DNA of 64,000 bases from Comamonas terrigena NBRC 13299. Its GTDB lineage: Bacteria; Pseudomonadota; Gammaproteobacteria; Burkholderiales; Burkholderiaceae_C. The number at the start of each line of letters is the position of its first letter. The first letter of the stretch is position 1. The stretch lies in contig NZ_AP019749.1 in assembly GCF_006740045.1 (NCBI RefSeq), positions 3,863,001-3,927,000 of the forward strand, read 5' to 3'. A model generated the notes under the pieces. The model did no database searches. It was not told the origin of the DNA and was given only the letters and a program-made list of their open reading frames with translations. Positions 55,959 through 64,000 of the stretch are shown here, in pieces. A program made the translations under genes and the position numbers.

Positions 55959-56918
55959 ATGATCGAAACCATCCGCCATCACCTGCCCCAGGGCATCACG
56001 CTGGACTGCAGGGCCTGCGGAGCCCCTGGAAAACCCCTGTTGCTGTTTGTGCACGGCTTTCCAGAAGGGGCCTTCATCTGGGATGGCGTGATGACGCCAT
56101 TTTCCGACCGGTGGCGCTGCGTGGCGCCCGACCTGCGCGGCTACGGCCACTCCAGCCAGCCGGCCGACGTGGCGGCCTACCGCCCCAAAGCCCTTATGCA
56201 GGACCTGGTGGAGCTGATCGCGCGCGAAAGCCCGGGCCAGCCAGCCGCCTGCGTGATCGCCCATGACTGGGGGGGTGCACTGGCCTGGAACCTGGCCATC
56301 CAGCACCCGCAACTGCTGGAGCAGTTGCTGATCATCAACGCCCCCCACCCCGGCACATTCTTGCGCGAGCTGCAGCACAACCCGGCCCAGCAGGCGGCCA
56401 GCCAGTACATGCATTTTCTGCGTCGCCCCGATGCGGCCGACAAGCTGCTGGCCGATGGCGCACGGCGGCTGTGGGACTTCTTTCGCACACCGGCCGGCAC
56501 CCTGCCCGACTGGCTGACACCCGAGCTGCAGGCCTGTTACCTGGCGCACTGGCAACAGTCACTGGCCACGGCCTGCCACTACTACAGCGCAAGCCCTCTG
56601 GTGCCGCCGCGGGAGGCGGACCACAGCATCCTGCAGCTCCAGCTGCCCGACAGCCTGCTGAGCACCCCCGTGCCCACCCAGGTGCTGTGGGGCATGGACG
56701 ATGTGGCGCTGCGGCCCGAGCTGCTGAACGGTCTGGAGCAGTGGGTGCCCCACCTGACGGTGGCGCCCGTGCCCGGTGCCAGCCACTGGCTGGTGCACGA
56801 GCAGCCCGCGGTGGTGATCCGCAGCCTGCACCAGCTGCTGCTGTCCGCGCTCACCCACCGCACGGCGCCCGCACCGACCCAGAGTGCATCGACAGCCGAT
56901 CTGCCTTTGGATTACTGA
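55959..56918 (+). CDS. Alpha/beta hydrolase, epoxide hydrolase-like
   Basis: This 319-residue alpha/beta hydrolase has HGFPEGAFIWDGVM (oxyanion hole) and HDWGGALAW, where the nucleophile is an Asp, as in epoxide hydrolases and haloacetate dehalogenases rather than esterases. The acid and the histidine are expected in GMDDVALRP and GASHWLVHEQP. ATG 55959 has the SD GGAGG at ideal spacing. It follows engB by 48 bp and its stop falls in a short repeat shared with the convergent acyltransferase gene. The substrate is unknown. Confidence 0.83.
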   Translation: MIETIRHHLPQGITLDCRACGAPGKPLLLFVHGFPEGAFIWDGVMTPFSDRWRCVAPDLRGYGHSSQPADVAAYRPKALMQDLVELIARESPGQPAACVIAHDWGGALAWNLAIQHPQLLEQLLIINAPHPGTFLRELQHNPAQQAASQYMHFLRRPDAADKLLADGARRLWDFFRTPAGTLPDWLTPELQACYLAHWQQSLATACHYYSASPLVPPREADHSILQLQLPDSLLSTPVPTQVLWGMDDVALRPELLNGLEQWVPHLTVAPVPGASHWLVHEQPAVVIRSLHQLLLSALTHRTAPAPTQSASTADLPLDY

Positions 56919-56937
56919 ATCAGTGAATCACTGAATC
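56914..56937. repeat. Three tandem 8-bp repeats carrying both convergent stop codons
   Basis: ACTGAATC, AGTGAATC and ACTGAATC follow one another. The first unit holds the hydrolase TGA (56916-56918), and the third, read on the minus strand, provides the acyltransferase TGA (56938-56936). Confidence 0.7.
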
Positions 56938-57811
56938 ACCGGTACAGCGAAGGCTGGCCTTCGGGCCGCGTCTTGAAGCGCTTGTGCACCCAGTAGTACT
57001 GGGCCGGCATGGTGCGGATGGCGGCTTCCAGCTCGCGGTTCATGCGGGCGGTGTCGGCCACATGGTCATCGGTGGGAAAGTCCTCCCAGGCGGGGGTGAG
57101 CTCGGCCACATAGCCCTCGGGCGTCATGCGGTTGTACAGCGCCACCACCTTGGCCTTGCCCAGCCGGGCAAAGCGCGACAGCGAGGGAATGGTCGCCACT
57201 TCGGGCACGGCAAAGAACGGCACAAAGACCGAATCGTTGCGGCCATAGTCCATGTCCGGCAGCAGGTACAGCAGACCTCCCTTGCGCAGGCACTGGATGA
57301 TGGGCTTCACGCCATCGGCGCGGTTGAGCATCTTCACATTGCCAAAACGCTGGCGGCCAGTCATGAACCAGTCGTCCAGCACCGGGTTGGGGTTGGTGGC
57401 GAAGATGGAGGTGAATTCGCGCGTGGTGTTCAAGGGCAGCGCCAGACCGCCGGCATCCATGCTGTAGAAATGGGGGGCAAACACGATGGTCGGCGTATCA
57501 CCCTCCAGCTCGTGCGTGGCCCCCACCAGCTTGACCCGGCTGCGCACCAGCGCCTCGGAGCCGAACCACAGCCAGCTGCGATCCAGAAAGGTCTGGCAGA
57601 ACACCACAAAACTTTCCCTGGCCCAGGCCTTGCGCTGGGCTTCGGGCACCTCCGGAAAGCACAGCTCGAAATTGCGCAGCGCCACCTTGCGGCGCGGGCG
57701 CGCCAGCAGAAACAGCAGATGACCCAGTCCACGCCCCATGCCGCGCAGCACCGGCAGCGGCAGTGTGGCCAGGACATGCATCAGGCCGATACCCAGCTTG
57801 CTCCAGTTCAT
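56936..57811 (-). CDS. Lipid A late acyltransferase (LpxL/HtrB family), downstream copy
   Basis: This 291-residue membrane-linked enzyme adds a secondary fatty acid from acyl-ACP to lipid A precursor. The catalytic HxxxxD motif is in FAPHFYSMDAGG (near residue 113), preceded by an N-terminal hydrophobic anchor and followed by the PDMDYGRND and YYWVHKRFK family blocks. It overlaps the upstream paralogue by 4 bp (57808-57811), so both are made together. Which acyl position each modifies cannot be decided from sequence. Confidence 0.9.
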   Translation of the reverse strand: MNWSKLGIGLMHVLATLPLPVLRGMGRGLGHLLFLLARPRRKVALRNFELCFPEVPEAQRKAWARESFVVFCQTFLDRSWLWFGSEALVRSRVKLVGATHELEGDTPTIVFAPHFYSMDAGGLALPLNTTREFTSIFATNPNPVLDDWFMTGRQRFGNVKMLNRADGVKPIIQCLRKGGLLYLLPDMDYGRNDSVFVPFFAVPEVATIPSLSRFARLGKAKVVALYNRMTPEGYVAELTPAWEDFPTDDHVADTARMNRELEAAIRTMPAQYYWVHKRFKTRPEGQPSLYR

Positions 57812-58671
57812 GCGTCGGCTTTCTGCGCGGCCGCTTCAGCCACGGCTTCCTTGCGTGGCAGCTTGTAGCGGCCATAGCCCCACAGATACTGCTGCGGGCA
57901 TTGGCGGATGGTGTGCTCCATGGCCTGGTTGATCTGCACCACGGCAGCCTCCAGCTCGTCAGACAGTGGCACCGGCATTTCCTCAAAATACAATTCGAAC
58001 CCCCGCCCCCAGGACAGGCGCTCGCAGCGCGCCAGCACCACGGTGGCGCCGGTCTGCAGCGCCAGGCGCGCAGCCAGCGTCATGGTGTAGGCCTCTTTGC
58101 CGAAGAACGGCGCCCACTGCCCCTGGCCGTCCGGAGGCACCTGGTCGGGCAACAGGCCCACGGCCTCGCCCTTGCGCAGGGCCTTGATCATCTGGCGCAC
58201 CCCCGACAGATTGGTGGGCACCGCCTGGATGCCGGCGCGGTTGCGCGCCGTCAGCATCAGCTCGGCCAGCCAAGCCTGCTTGGCCGGACGGTAGAGGATG
58301 GTGATGGGCCCATGCTCCCCCGACCAGCGCTGCGCGGCGGCCTGCACCGACAGCTCGAAGCAGCCCAGATGCGGCGTCAGATACAGAATACCCTTGCCGC
58401 GCGCCCAGGCCTGCTCCACCACCTCGGCCCCATGGATGGTGTTGACCTGGGTGATGCGCACCCACAGGCGCGGGGACTCGAACACCATGCGACCGGCATG
58501 CCCCACCGCCGCGGCCACCTCCCCGAAGCGGTAGCCCGCCTGCGCAGTGTTGGCCAGGAAGCGGCGCCGGTAGGTGGGCGACAGCAGCCATGCCAGCCAG
58601 CCCATGGCAGCACCCACGGCATGCAGCAGGCCCAATGGCAACGCGGAAAAAATTCGAAACAGGGAAAGCAT
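57808..58671 (-). CDS. Lipid A late acyltransferase (LpxL/LpxM family), upstream copy
   Basis: This 287-residue paralogue of the next gene has HxxxxE in [10 protein letters not shown] (near residue 100), the [14 protein letters not shown] block (near 174) and [10 protein letters not shown] near the end. The C-terminus is an Ala-rich tail. It is divergent from metK with a shared 124-bp spacer, a common Burkholderiales layout. No clear SD is seen before ATG 58671. Confidence 0.9.
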   Translation of the reverse strand: MLSLFRIFSALPLGLLHAVGAAMGWLAWLLSPTYRRRFLANTAQAGYRFGEVAAAVGHAGRMVFESPRLWVRITQVNTIHGAEVVEQAWARGKGILYLTPHLGCFELSVQAAAQRWSGEHGPITILYRPAKQAWLAELMLTARNRAGIQAVPTNLSGVRQMIKALRKGEAVGLLPDQVPPDGQGQWAPFFGKEAYTMTLAARLALQTGATVVLARCERLSWGRGFELYFEEMPVPLSDELEAAVVQINQAMEHTIRQCPQQYLWGYGRYKLPRKEAVAEAAAQKADA

Positions 58672-58795
58672 TAGAATAGGGGCTGTCGCCGAGTTAACAG
58701 AGCAACTTGCAGGGCGACGTAAAACAAAACTGCTAAAGCGTTCGCCCGACTCCTTTGGCCGAGCAACGCAATCGGCTAGAACAGGAGTTTATTCA
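58672..58795 (+). promoter_or_regulatory. metK promoter and structured 5' leader
   Basis: A -10-like TAGAAT (58672-58677) should start transcription near 58684, so the RNA would begin with hairpin 1: GTCGCC (58685-58690) with GGCGAC (58713-58718), and AGTT/AACT inside. The 3' arm can instead pair with TCGCCC (58742-58747). Hairpin 2 is GCCGA (58758-58762) with TCGGC (58772-58776). Around it ACTCCT (58749-58754) is fully complementary to AGGAGT (58783-58788), which is the metK SD. This suggests translational control of SAM synthetase. It matches no SAM or SAH riboswitch consensus that I know. Confidence 0.55.
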
Positions 58796-59980
58796 ATGGC
58801 GAACGATTTTCTTTTTACCTCCGAATCCGTCTCGGAAGGCCATCCCGACAAGGTTGCGGACCAGATTTCCGATGCGATTCTGGACGCCATTTTCACCCAA
58901 GACCCCTACAGCCGCGTGGCGGCAGAGACACTGACCAACACCGGTCTGGTGGTATTGGCCGGTGAAATCACCACCGGCGCCAACGTGGACTACATCCAGG
59001 TGGCCCGCGACACCATCAAGCGCATCGGCTACGACAACACCGACTACGGCATCGACTACAAGGGCTGCGCCGTGCTGGTGGCCTATGACAAGCAAAGCCA
59101 GGACATCGCCCAGGGCGTGGACAAGGCCAGCGACGACGAACTGAACATCGGCGCCGGCGACCAGGGCCTGATGTTCGGCTACGCCTGCGATGAAACGCCC
59201 GAGCTGATGCCCGCCCCCATCTACTACGCCCACCGCCTGATGGAACGCCAGGCCCAGCTGCGCAAGGATGGCCGCCTGCCTTTCCTGCGCCCCGACGCCA
59301 AGAGCCAGGTGACCATGCGCTATGTGGACGGCAAGCCCCACAGCATCGACACCGTGGTGCTGTCCACCCAGCACAGCCCCGACCAGTCGGAAACCGCGAC
59401 CAAGATGAAGGCATCGTTCACCGAAGCCATCATCGAAGAGATCATCAAGCCCGTGCTGCCCAACGAATGGCTGCAGAACACCAAGTACCTGATCAACCCC
59501 ACGGGCCGTTTCGTCATCGGCGGCCCGCAAGGTGACTGCGGTCTGACCGGCCGCAAGATCATTGTGGACACCTACGGTGGTGCCTGCCCCCACGGCGGCG
59601 GCGCTTTCTCGGGCAAGGACCCGTCCAAGGTGGACCGCTCGGCAGCCTACGCCGCCCGCTATGTGGCCAAGAACGTGGTCGCCGCCGGTCTGGCACGCCA
59701 GTGCCAGGTGCAGGTGGCCTACGCCATCGGCGTAGCCCGCCCGATGAACATCACCGTGTACACCGAAGGCACGGGCGTGATCCCCGACGACCAGATCTCC
59801 AAGCTGGTGGCCGAGCACTTCGACCTGCGCCCCAAGGGCATCATCCAGATGCTGGACCTGCTGCGCCCCATCTACAGCAAGACCGCGGCTTACGGCCACT
59901 TCGGCCGCGAAGAGCCGGAATTCACCTGGGAACGTACCGACAAGGCGGCCGCACTGCGCGCCGCTGCCGGCCTGAAGTAA
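58796..59980 (+). CDS. metK: S-adenosylmethionine synthetase MetK
   Basis: MetK (394 aa) makes S-adenosylmethionine from methionine and ATP. The sequence starts at the conserved [13 protein letters not shown], which holds the ATP-binding His and Asp. [12 protein letters not shown] (near residue 118), the mobile loop around residue 100, and [16 protein letters not shown] (near 260) are typical. ATG 58796 has the SD AGGAG at 58783-58787. A terminator follows 23 bp after the stop. Confidence 0.98.
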   Translation: MANDFLFTSESVSEGHPDKVADQISDAILDAIFTQDPYSRVAAETLTNTGLVVLAGEITTGANVDYIQVARDTIKRIGYDNTDYGIDYKGCAVLVAYDKQSQDIAQGVDKASDDELNIGAGDQGLMFGYACDETPELMPAPIYYAHRLMERQAQLRKDGRLPFLRPDAKSQVTMRYVDGKPHSIDTVVLSTQHSPDQSETATKMKASFTEAIIEEIIKPVLPNEWLQNTKYLINPTGRFVIGGPQGDCGLTGRKIIVDTYGGACPHGGGAFSGKDPSKVDRSAAYAARYVAKNVVAAGLARQCQVQVAYAIGVARPMNITVYTEGTGVIPDDQISKLVAEHFDLRPKGIIQMLDLLRPIYSKTAAYGHFGREEPEFTWERTDKAAALRAAAGLK

Positions 59981-60002
59981 TTCTTCGGTACCGCTCCCTC
60001 CC

Positions 60003-60027
60003 AAGCCAGGCTCTGCCTGGCTTTTTT
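60003..60027 (+). terminator. Terminator of metK
   Basis: AAGCCAGG (60003-60010) pairs with CCTGGCTT (60016-60023), followed by T residues to 60027. Confidence 0.88.
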
Positions 60028-60173
60028 CATGCCCGGCCCGGCCATGCCCCGCCGTGTCTGGGGCGCCGCCATTGTCGTCCTTGGCCTACCCGGATTGCAG
60101 CCCTGCCCTGCACGCGGCCACCCCCGAATCGGCCTACCCTGGGGCCATCGTCAACAACCTAGGAGGTGCGCAC

Positions 60174-60347
60174 ATGCTGAAGTGGGCCATCATCTTTGCC
60201 ATCATCTCGCTGGTCGCCGGGGTCTTGGGCTTTACCGGCGTGGCCTCCGGCGCCGCCGGAATCGCCAAGATCCTGTTCTATATCTTCATCGTGGTCGCCG
60301 TCATCTTTGTGGTGCTGGCGTTGCTGGGGATCGGCGCCGTCGCCTAG
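60174..60347 (+). CDS. DUF1328 (YtjA-type) small membrane protein
   Basis: This 57-residue peptide has two membrane helices ([20 protein letters not shown] and [22 protein letters not shown]) joined by a GVASGAAGI turn, the signature of the DUF1328/YtjA family. Function is unknown; homologues are often stress- or envelope-linked by expression. The SD TAGGAGGT is nearly perfect and fixes the start. It has its own terminator. Confidence 0.92.
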   Translation: MLKWAIIFAIISLVAGVLGFTGVASGAAGIAKILFYIFIVVAVIFVVLALLGIGAVA

Positions 60348-60367
60348 CAGCCCTCCCACTCTCCACC

Positions 60368-60391
60368 CGGCCTGCCTTGCGCAGGCTTTTT
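60368..60391 (+). terminator. Terminator of the DUF1328 gene
   Basis: GCCTGC (60370-60375) pairs with GCAGGC (60381-60386), followed by TTTTT. It lies in the 62-bp convergent gap before nrtR. Confidence 0.7.
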
Positions 60392-60409
60392 CACGACCGG
60401 CAAGCGCTG

Positions 60410-61090
60410 CTACAGCCCGCGCACGCTCAGCGCCAGCGCCTGCTGGAACGGCGCACGCACCCGGTACAGCTGGGCCGGACGGTGGGCGCCACCGCTGCGC
60501 ATGGCACCGGGCACGGCTTCCAGCAGCTGCATTTCATCCATCTTGCGGCGAAAGCTGACCTTGTTCAGCGGCTCGCCCAGGATGCTTTCATAGACCTGCT
60601 GGAGCTGGGGCAAGGTGAATGTCTCGCCGCACAGGTGCACAGGCAGCGAGGAGTACTGGCTTTTGTTGCGCACCCGCGCCAGCGCGGCCGCCACGATGGC
60701 ATGGTGGTCGAACGGCAGCTGGCCCAGGGCCGCCACCGGCACCCGTTTCACCCCGTCATGCGGCGGCAGCTGTGCACTGGACACCAGGGCGCAATAGGCA
60801 ATGGCCACCGACCAGCCACGCGGATCGCGCGCCGGGCCGCTGAACGTGGCCAGCTGTTCCAGATAGGCACCCGCAATGCCCACCTTGTCCCGCAGCACCC
60901 GCACGGCGCTGTCCTGGGCATCGGCGTCTTCCTGGGCATGTATATAGCCACCCGGCAAGGCCCAGACACCTTCAAACGGCGGCTGGCTGCGGCGCACCAG
61001 CACCACGTGCAGCGCATCGTCCTGCAGCGTCAGCACCACCGTGTCCACGCTGACCAGTACCTGCGGATATGGCGCCTCTGTTTGATTCAT
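60410..61090 (-). CDS. nrtR: NrtR-type Nudix transcriptional regulator of NAD metabolism
   Basis: This 226-residue protein joins an N-terminal Nudix-like domain to a C-terminal winged helix. The Nudix box (residues 47-71, GGYIHAQEDADAQD and on) has lost the REUxEE metal-binding residues: the stretch reads AVRVLRDKVG. Loss of catalysis is typical for NrtR repressors, which sense ADP-ribose through this domain. The C-terminal half (LPQLQQVYESILGEPLNKVSFRRKM) fits the NrtR DNA-binding domain. Its divergent neighbours pncA-like, pncB and nadE are classic NrtR targets. Start at 61090 gives MNQTEAPY; the frame is open 21 codons upstream. Confidence 0.87.
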   Translation of the reverse strand: MNQTEAPYPQVLVSVDTVVLTLQDDALHVVLVRRSQPPFEGVWALPGGYIHAQEDADAQDSAVRVLRDKVGIAGAYLEQLATFSGPARDPRGWSVAIAYCALVSSAQLPPHDGVKRVPVAALGQLPFDHHAIVAAALARVRNKSQYSSLPVHLCGETFTLPQLQQVYESILGEPLNKVSFRRKMDEMQLLEAVPGAMRSGGAHRPAQLYRVRAPFQQALALSVRGL

Positions 61091-61243
61091 CGTGATACCA
61101 AGTCCTTTTTTACACCACAGTATGCCTGCGAGCCATCCAATTCCTATTGACAACTTGCAGCACTGTACCCAAACCTGCGTTCAATCACTTAGTTGCAAAG
61201 TTGATTTAACAGGTTTACACTGACCGCAACGAGGAGAGACACC
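61091..61243. promoter_or_regulatory. Divergent nrtR / NAD-salvage control region
   Basis: A candidate promoter for the pncA-like operon is TTGCAA (61193-61198) and TACACT (61216-61221), 17 bp apart. The motifs CAACTTGCA (61151-61159) and TGCAAAGTTG (61194-61203) are inverted copies of each other; the second overlaps the -35, as an NrtR operator would. A perfect TTGACA (61147-61152) has no good -10. The region is much richer in A and T than the genes around it. Confidence 0.45.
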
Positions 61244-62089
61244 ATGGCATCCACGACCCAGTTGCTGGTCATCGACCCCCAAAACGATTTCTGCGATCTG
61301 CCTGCGACCTGGTGGCCGGCCGCGCTGCCGGGCAGGCCCGCCACCACCGGCCCTGCGCTGCCGGTGGCCGGGGCCCATGCCGATATGCAGCGCCTGGCCG
61401 GCTGGATCGACCGCCACGCTGCGCGGCTGGACGGCATCACCATCACGCTGGACTCGCACCAGGCCTACGACGTGGCCCACCCCGCGTTCTGGCAGCAGCG
61501 CGATGGCAGCGCCGTGGCCCCGTTCACCCCCATCACCGCTGCCCAGGTGCGCTCCGGCGACTTCACGCCGCACGACGCCGCCGCGCTTCCCCGCGTGCTG
61601 CGCTACCTGGACGCGCTGGAAGCCGAAGGCCGCTACACCCTGATGGTCTGGCCGCTGCACTGCGAGATCGGCAGCTGGGGCCATGGCGTGCATGCCGATG
61701 TGCTGCAGGCCTGCCGCCACTGGCAGGCCGTGCAGCAGCGCGCCGTGCACCATGTGTTCAAGGGCATGAACCCATGGTCCGAGCACTACAGCGCCATCCG
61801 CGCCGAAGTGCCCGATCCGCAAGACCCTGGCACCAGCCTGAACCGCACCCTGCTCACCCACCTGGCCGCCTTCGACACCGTGGTGATCGCCGGCGAAGCC
61901 AGCAGCCACTGCGTGCGCGCCACTGTCGAGCACATCGTGCAGCACAGCGGTATGGCCCCCGACCGCCTGGTACTGCTGACCGACTGCATGAGCCCGGTGA
62001 CCGGCTTCGAGGCCGCGCACGATGGCCTGGTGCAGCAGATGCGCGACTTGGGTGTACGCTGCACCAGCAGCACTGCATTCGGTTTATAA
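61244..62089 (+). CDS. pncA: Nicotinamidase-like cysteine hydrolase
   Basis: This 281-residue isochorismatase-fold protein should deamidate nicotinamide to nicotinate. The catalytic triad is visible: Asp11 (VIDPQNDF), Lys173 (HHVFKGMN) and Cys223 (EASSHCVRA). Metal ligands are expected at Asp70, His72 and His79 (LDSHQAYDVAH). It is longer than E. coli PncA because of inserts near residues 85-150, so a related amide substrate is possible, but its place before pncB and nadE beside nrtR favours nicotinamidase. The SD GAGGAG precedes ATG 61244. Confidence 0.85.
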   Translation: MASTTQLLVIDPQNDFCDLPATWWPAALPGRPATTGPALPVAGAHADMQRLAGWIDRHAARLDGITITLDSHQAYDVAHPAFWQQRDGSAVAPFTPITAAQVRSGDFTPHDAAALPRVLRYLDALEAEGRYTLMVWPLHCEIGSWGHGVHADVLQACRHWQAVQQRAVHHVFKGMNPWSEHYSAIRAEVPDPQDPGTSLNRTLLTHLAAFDTVVIAGEASSHCVRATVEHIVQHSGMAPDRLVLLTDCMSPVTGFEAAHDGLVQQMRDLGVRCTSSTAFGL

Positions 62090-62153
62090 GAAATTAGGCT
62101 CAGGAGCCGCCTGCATCAACGGCAGAAGCTCCTATTTTTGAAGAGACAACGGC

Positions 62154-63350
62154 ATGACGCCCATCATCACCAGCCTGCTCGACACGGACTTGTACAAGTT
62201 CACCATGTGGCAGGCCATGCTGCACCGCAACCCCCAGACCACCGCCGAGTACCGCTTTGCCTGCCGCAATGCCACGGCCTTTCCGCTGGCCGAACTGGAA
62301 GCCGAGGTGCGCGCCGAAATCGACCACCTCTGCGATCTGCGCTTCACCAAGGACGAGCTGGATTACGTGGGCAGCCTGCGCTACATCAAGAGCGACTTCA
62401 TCGACTACCTGCGCCTGTTCCAGTACCAGCGGGACTTCATCACCGTCAAAGGCCAGACCGACGGCAGCCTGGCCATCGAAGCCCATGGCCCCCAGGTGCA
62501 TGTGATGGGCTTCGAGATTCCGGTGCTGTGCATCGTCAACGAGCTGTATTTCCGCCGCCTGCAGCAGCCCGGCACGCTGGAGGAAGGGCGCCGCCGCCTG
62601 CAGGCCAAGATCGACCAGATGCGTGCCTTGAAGGGCGGCCCCACGCTGGCCCACCCGTTCGAGGTATCGGACTTCGGCCTGCGCCGGCGCTTTTCCGGCA
62701 CCTGGCAGCGCGAAGTGGTCAGCACCCTGGCACGCGAGGTGCCGCAGTGGTTCAAGGGCACGTCCAGCGTGCTGCTGGCGCGCGATCTGGACATCTCGCC
62801 CATCGGTACCATGGCCCATGAATACATGCAGAGCTACCAGTCGCAAGGGGTGCGCCTGCGCGATTTCCAGAAGGCCGCGCTGGAAGACTGGGTGCAGGAA
62901 TACCGGGGCGACCTGGGGATTGCGCTGACCGACACCGTGGGCATGGATGCTTTCCTGGAAGACTTCGACCTGTACTTTGCCAAGCTGTTCGATGGTCTGC
63001 GCCACGACTCGGGCGATCCCTTCGAGTGGGGCGAGAAAGCCCTGCGCCACTACCGCAAGCTGCGCATCAACACCCACAGCAAGCGCCTGGTGTTCTCCGA
63101 CGGGCTGGACCTGGACAAGGCGCTGGCCCTGTGGCGTCACTTCGCCCCGCACATCCAGCTGGGCTTTGGCATCGGCACCAACCTCACCAATGACGTGGGC
63201 CTGCAGCCCCTGAACATCGTGATGAAGCTCACCCGCGCCAACGGCCAGCCGGTGGCCAAGATCTCCGACACGCCGGGCAAGACGCTGTGCGAAGACGAGA
63301 CCTACCTCGCCTACCTGCGCCAGGTGTTCCACATCCCTGCTGCGGCCTGA
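62154..63350 (+). CDS. pncB: Nicotinate phosphoribosyltransferase PncB
   Basis: PncB (398 aa) joins nicotinate to PRPP to form nicotinate mononucleotide. The start [34 protein letters not shown] block (near residue 180, with the phosphorylated-His region expected nearby at the [10 protein letters not shown] strand) and [12 protein letters not shown] (near 345) are typical. It is 64 bp after the pncA-like gene and 55 bp before nadE, in one operon. Length matches the E. coli enzyme (about 400 aa). Confidence 0.96.
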   Translation: MTPIITSLLDTDLYKFTMWQAMLHRNPQTTAEYRFACRNATAFPLAELEAEVRAEIDHLCDLRFTKDELDYVGSLRYIKSDFIDYLRLFQYQRDFITVKGQTDGSLAIEAHGPQVHVMGFEIPVLCIVNELYFRRLQQPGTLEEGRRRLQAKIDQMRALKGGPTLAHPFEVSDFGLRRRFSGTWQREVVSTLAREVPQWFKGTSSVLLARDLDISPIGTMAHEYMQSYQSQGVRLRDFQKAALEDWVQEYRGDLGIALTDTVGMDAFLEDFDLYFAKLFDGLRHDSGDPFEWGEKALRHYRKLRINTHSKRLVFSDGLDLDKALALWRHFAPHIQLGFGIGTNLTNDVGLQPLNIVMKLTRANGQPVAKISDTPGKTLCEDETYLAYLRQVFHIPAAA

Positions 63351-63405
63351 ACGCCGGCCACCGACACTGCCCCTGCACCGAATCCCAGCTTTCAAGGAGT
63401 CCTCC

Positions 63406-64000
63406 ATGCTGCGCATCACCCTGGCCCAACTGAACATGACGGTGGGCGACGTCTCCGGCAATCTGCGCAAAATGGAAACAGCCGCACGCCAAGCCCACGA
63501 GGCCCAGGCAGACCTGGTGGTGTTTTCCGAGCTGTCGCTGTGCGGCTACTACCCCGAGGACATGCTGGACGAGCCGGCCTTCCTGGCCCGCTGCGCGCGC
63601 GGCCTGCAGGAACTGCTGGCCGCCACGCGCCAGTGGCCCGGACTGTGCTGGGTGGTGGGAGCCCCCACGCCCGCCCACGGCCCGGGCAAGCGCCTGCACA
63701 ACAGCCTGCTGGTGCTGCAGGACGGCCAGGTCAAGCTGCAGTACGACAAGCAGCTGCTGCCCACCTACAACATCTTTGACGAGCGCCGCCATTTCGAGCC
63801 CGGGCGCGATGTGGCCAAGGTACTGCGCGTGGGCGATGCCCAGGTGGGCTTTCTGATCTGCGAAGACGGCTGGAACGACAGCGGCAGCGACTATGCCGTG
63901 AACCCGTTCGAACGCATGGCCGACGCCGCCCCCGACGTGGTGGTCAGCATCAATGCCAGCCCCTCCAACGTGGGCCGGCGCGAACAGCGCCACCAGGTGT
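63406..64000 (+). CDS. nadE: Glutamine-dependent NAD+ synthetase NadE, N-terminal part (3' end outside window)
   Basis: The 198 visible residues are the glutaminase (CN-hydrolase) domain of a glutamine-dependent NAD+ synthetase, which turns nicotinate adenine dinucleotide into NAD. The triad is intact: Glu42 (FSELSLCGYYPED), Lys115 (YDKQLLPTYNIFDE) and Cys152 (FLICEDGWN). The synthetase domain lies beyond the window. ATG 63406 follows AAGGAG at 63394-63399. It completes the salvage route of the two genes before it; nadD is not in the window. Confidence 0.95.
   Translation, partial: MLRITLAQLNMTVGDVSGNLRKMETAARQAHEAQADLVVFSELSLCGYYPEDMLDEPAFLARCARGLQELLAATRQWPGLCWVVGAPTPAHGPGKRLHNSLLVLQDGQVKLQYDKQLLPTYNIFDERRHFEPGRDVAKVLRVGDAQVGFLICEDGWNDSGSDYAVNPFERMADAAPDVVVSINASPSNVGRREQRHQV

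Overview
The window is 64 kb of GC-rich, gene-dense chromosome from a betaproteobacterium, most likely of the family Comamonadaceae (Comamonas, Delftia or Acidovorax relatives). Pointers are the lysine/alanine-rich histone H1-like protein, tRNA-Lys(CTT), FlhDC, system II (ResB/CcsA) cytochrome c maturation with cytochrome c4, a NrdR-controlled class Ia ribonucleotide reductase, MsrPQ, and NrtR-linked NAD salvage. No phage, insertion sequence, CRISPR array or rRNA operon was recognised. Genus is an inference from gene content; no 16S or search was available.

Layout, left to right. 1-1.6 kb: 3' end of GMP reductase and a 3-hydroxyisobutyrate dehydrogenase-family gene. 1.6-1.9 kb: two identical tRNA-Lys genes. 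2.0-16.5 kb: an uninterrupted cellulose operon bcsB-Z-C-E-F-Q-A-G, mostly with overlapping start and stop codons; bcsE, F, Q and G mark a type II (E. coli-like) system that should make phosphoethanolamine-modified cellulose under c-di-GMP control. 16.6-23.7 kb: MFS exporter, MOSC protein, UbiH-like hydroxylase, DsbC-like isomerase, M61 peptidase and enoyl-CoA hydratase. 23.7-24.15 kb: two tRNA-Met genes, each with its own near-identical terminator. 24.8-25.8 kb: flhDC, the flagellar master regulator, behind a long AT-richer upstream region. 26.1-29.7 kb: ffh divergent from a ypjD-like gene, a small membrane protein gene and ampD. 30.0-35.5 kb: nrdA and nrdB with two NrdR boxes, then a histone H1-like gene. 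35.6-43 kb, minus strand: PfkB kinase, zinc-ribbon DUF3426 protein, prmA, accBC, a TlpA-like thioredoxin and an unrecognised 200-residue protein. 42.6-48.9 kb: mpl, aroK, mrcA, cyaY, lptM and an ODP-type MBL protein. 48.9-55.1 kb, minus strand: msrPQ, ccsA/resB and cytochrome c4. 55.2-60.4 kb: engB, an alpha/beta hydrolase, two lipid A acyltransferases, metK with a structured leader, and a DUF1328 peptide. 60.4-64 kb: nrtR divergent from pncA-like, pncB and nadE (cut by the window end), an NAD salvage module.

Themes. The motile-to-sessile switch is represented twice (cellulose synthesis and flhDC, 8 kb apart). Envelope construction and repair recur (mrcA, mpl, ampD, two lipid A acyltransferases, lptM, msrPQ, DsbC-like and TlpA-like proteins, cytochrome c maturation). 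The sites most worth testing are the metK leader, whose ribosome-binding site can be sequestered by an upstream anti-SD inside a multi-hairpin leader, and the mrcA-aroK junction, where pil genes and aroB would be expected but are absent. Most of the window is ordinary core genome, and I found no convincing wholly new multi-gene system.
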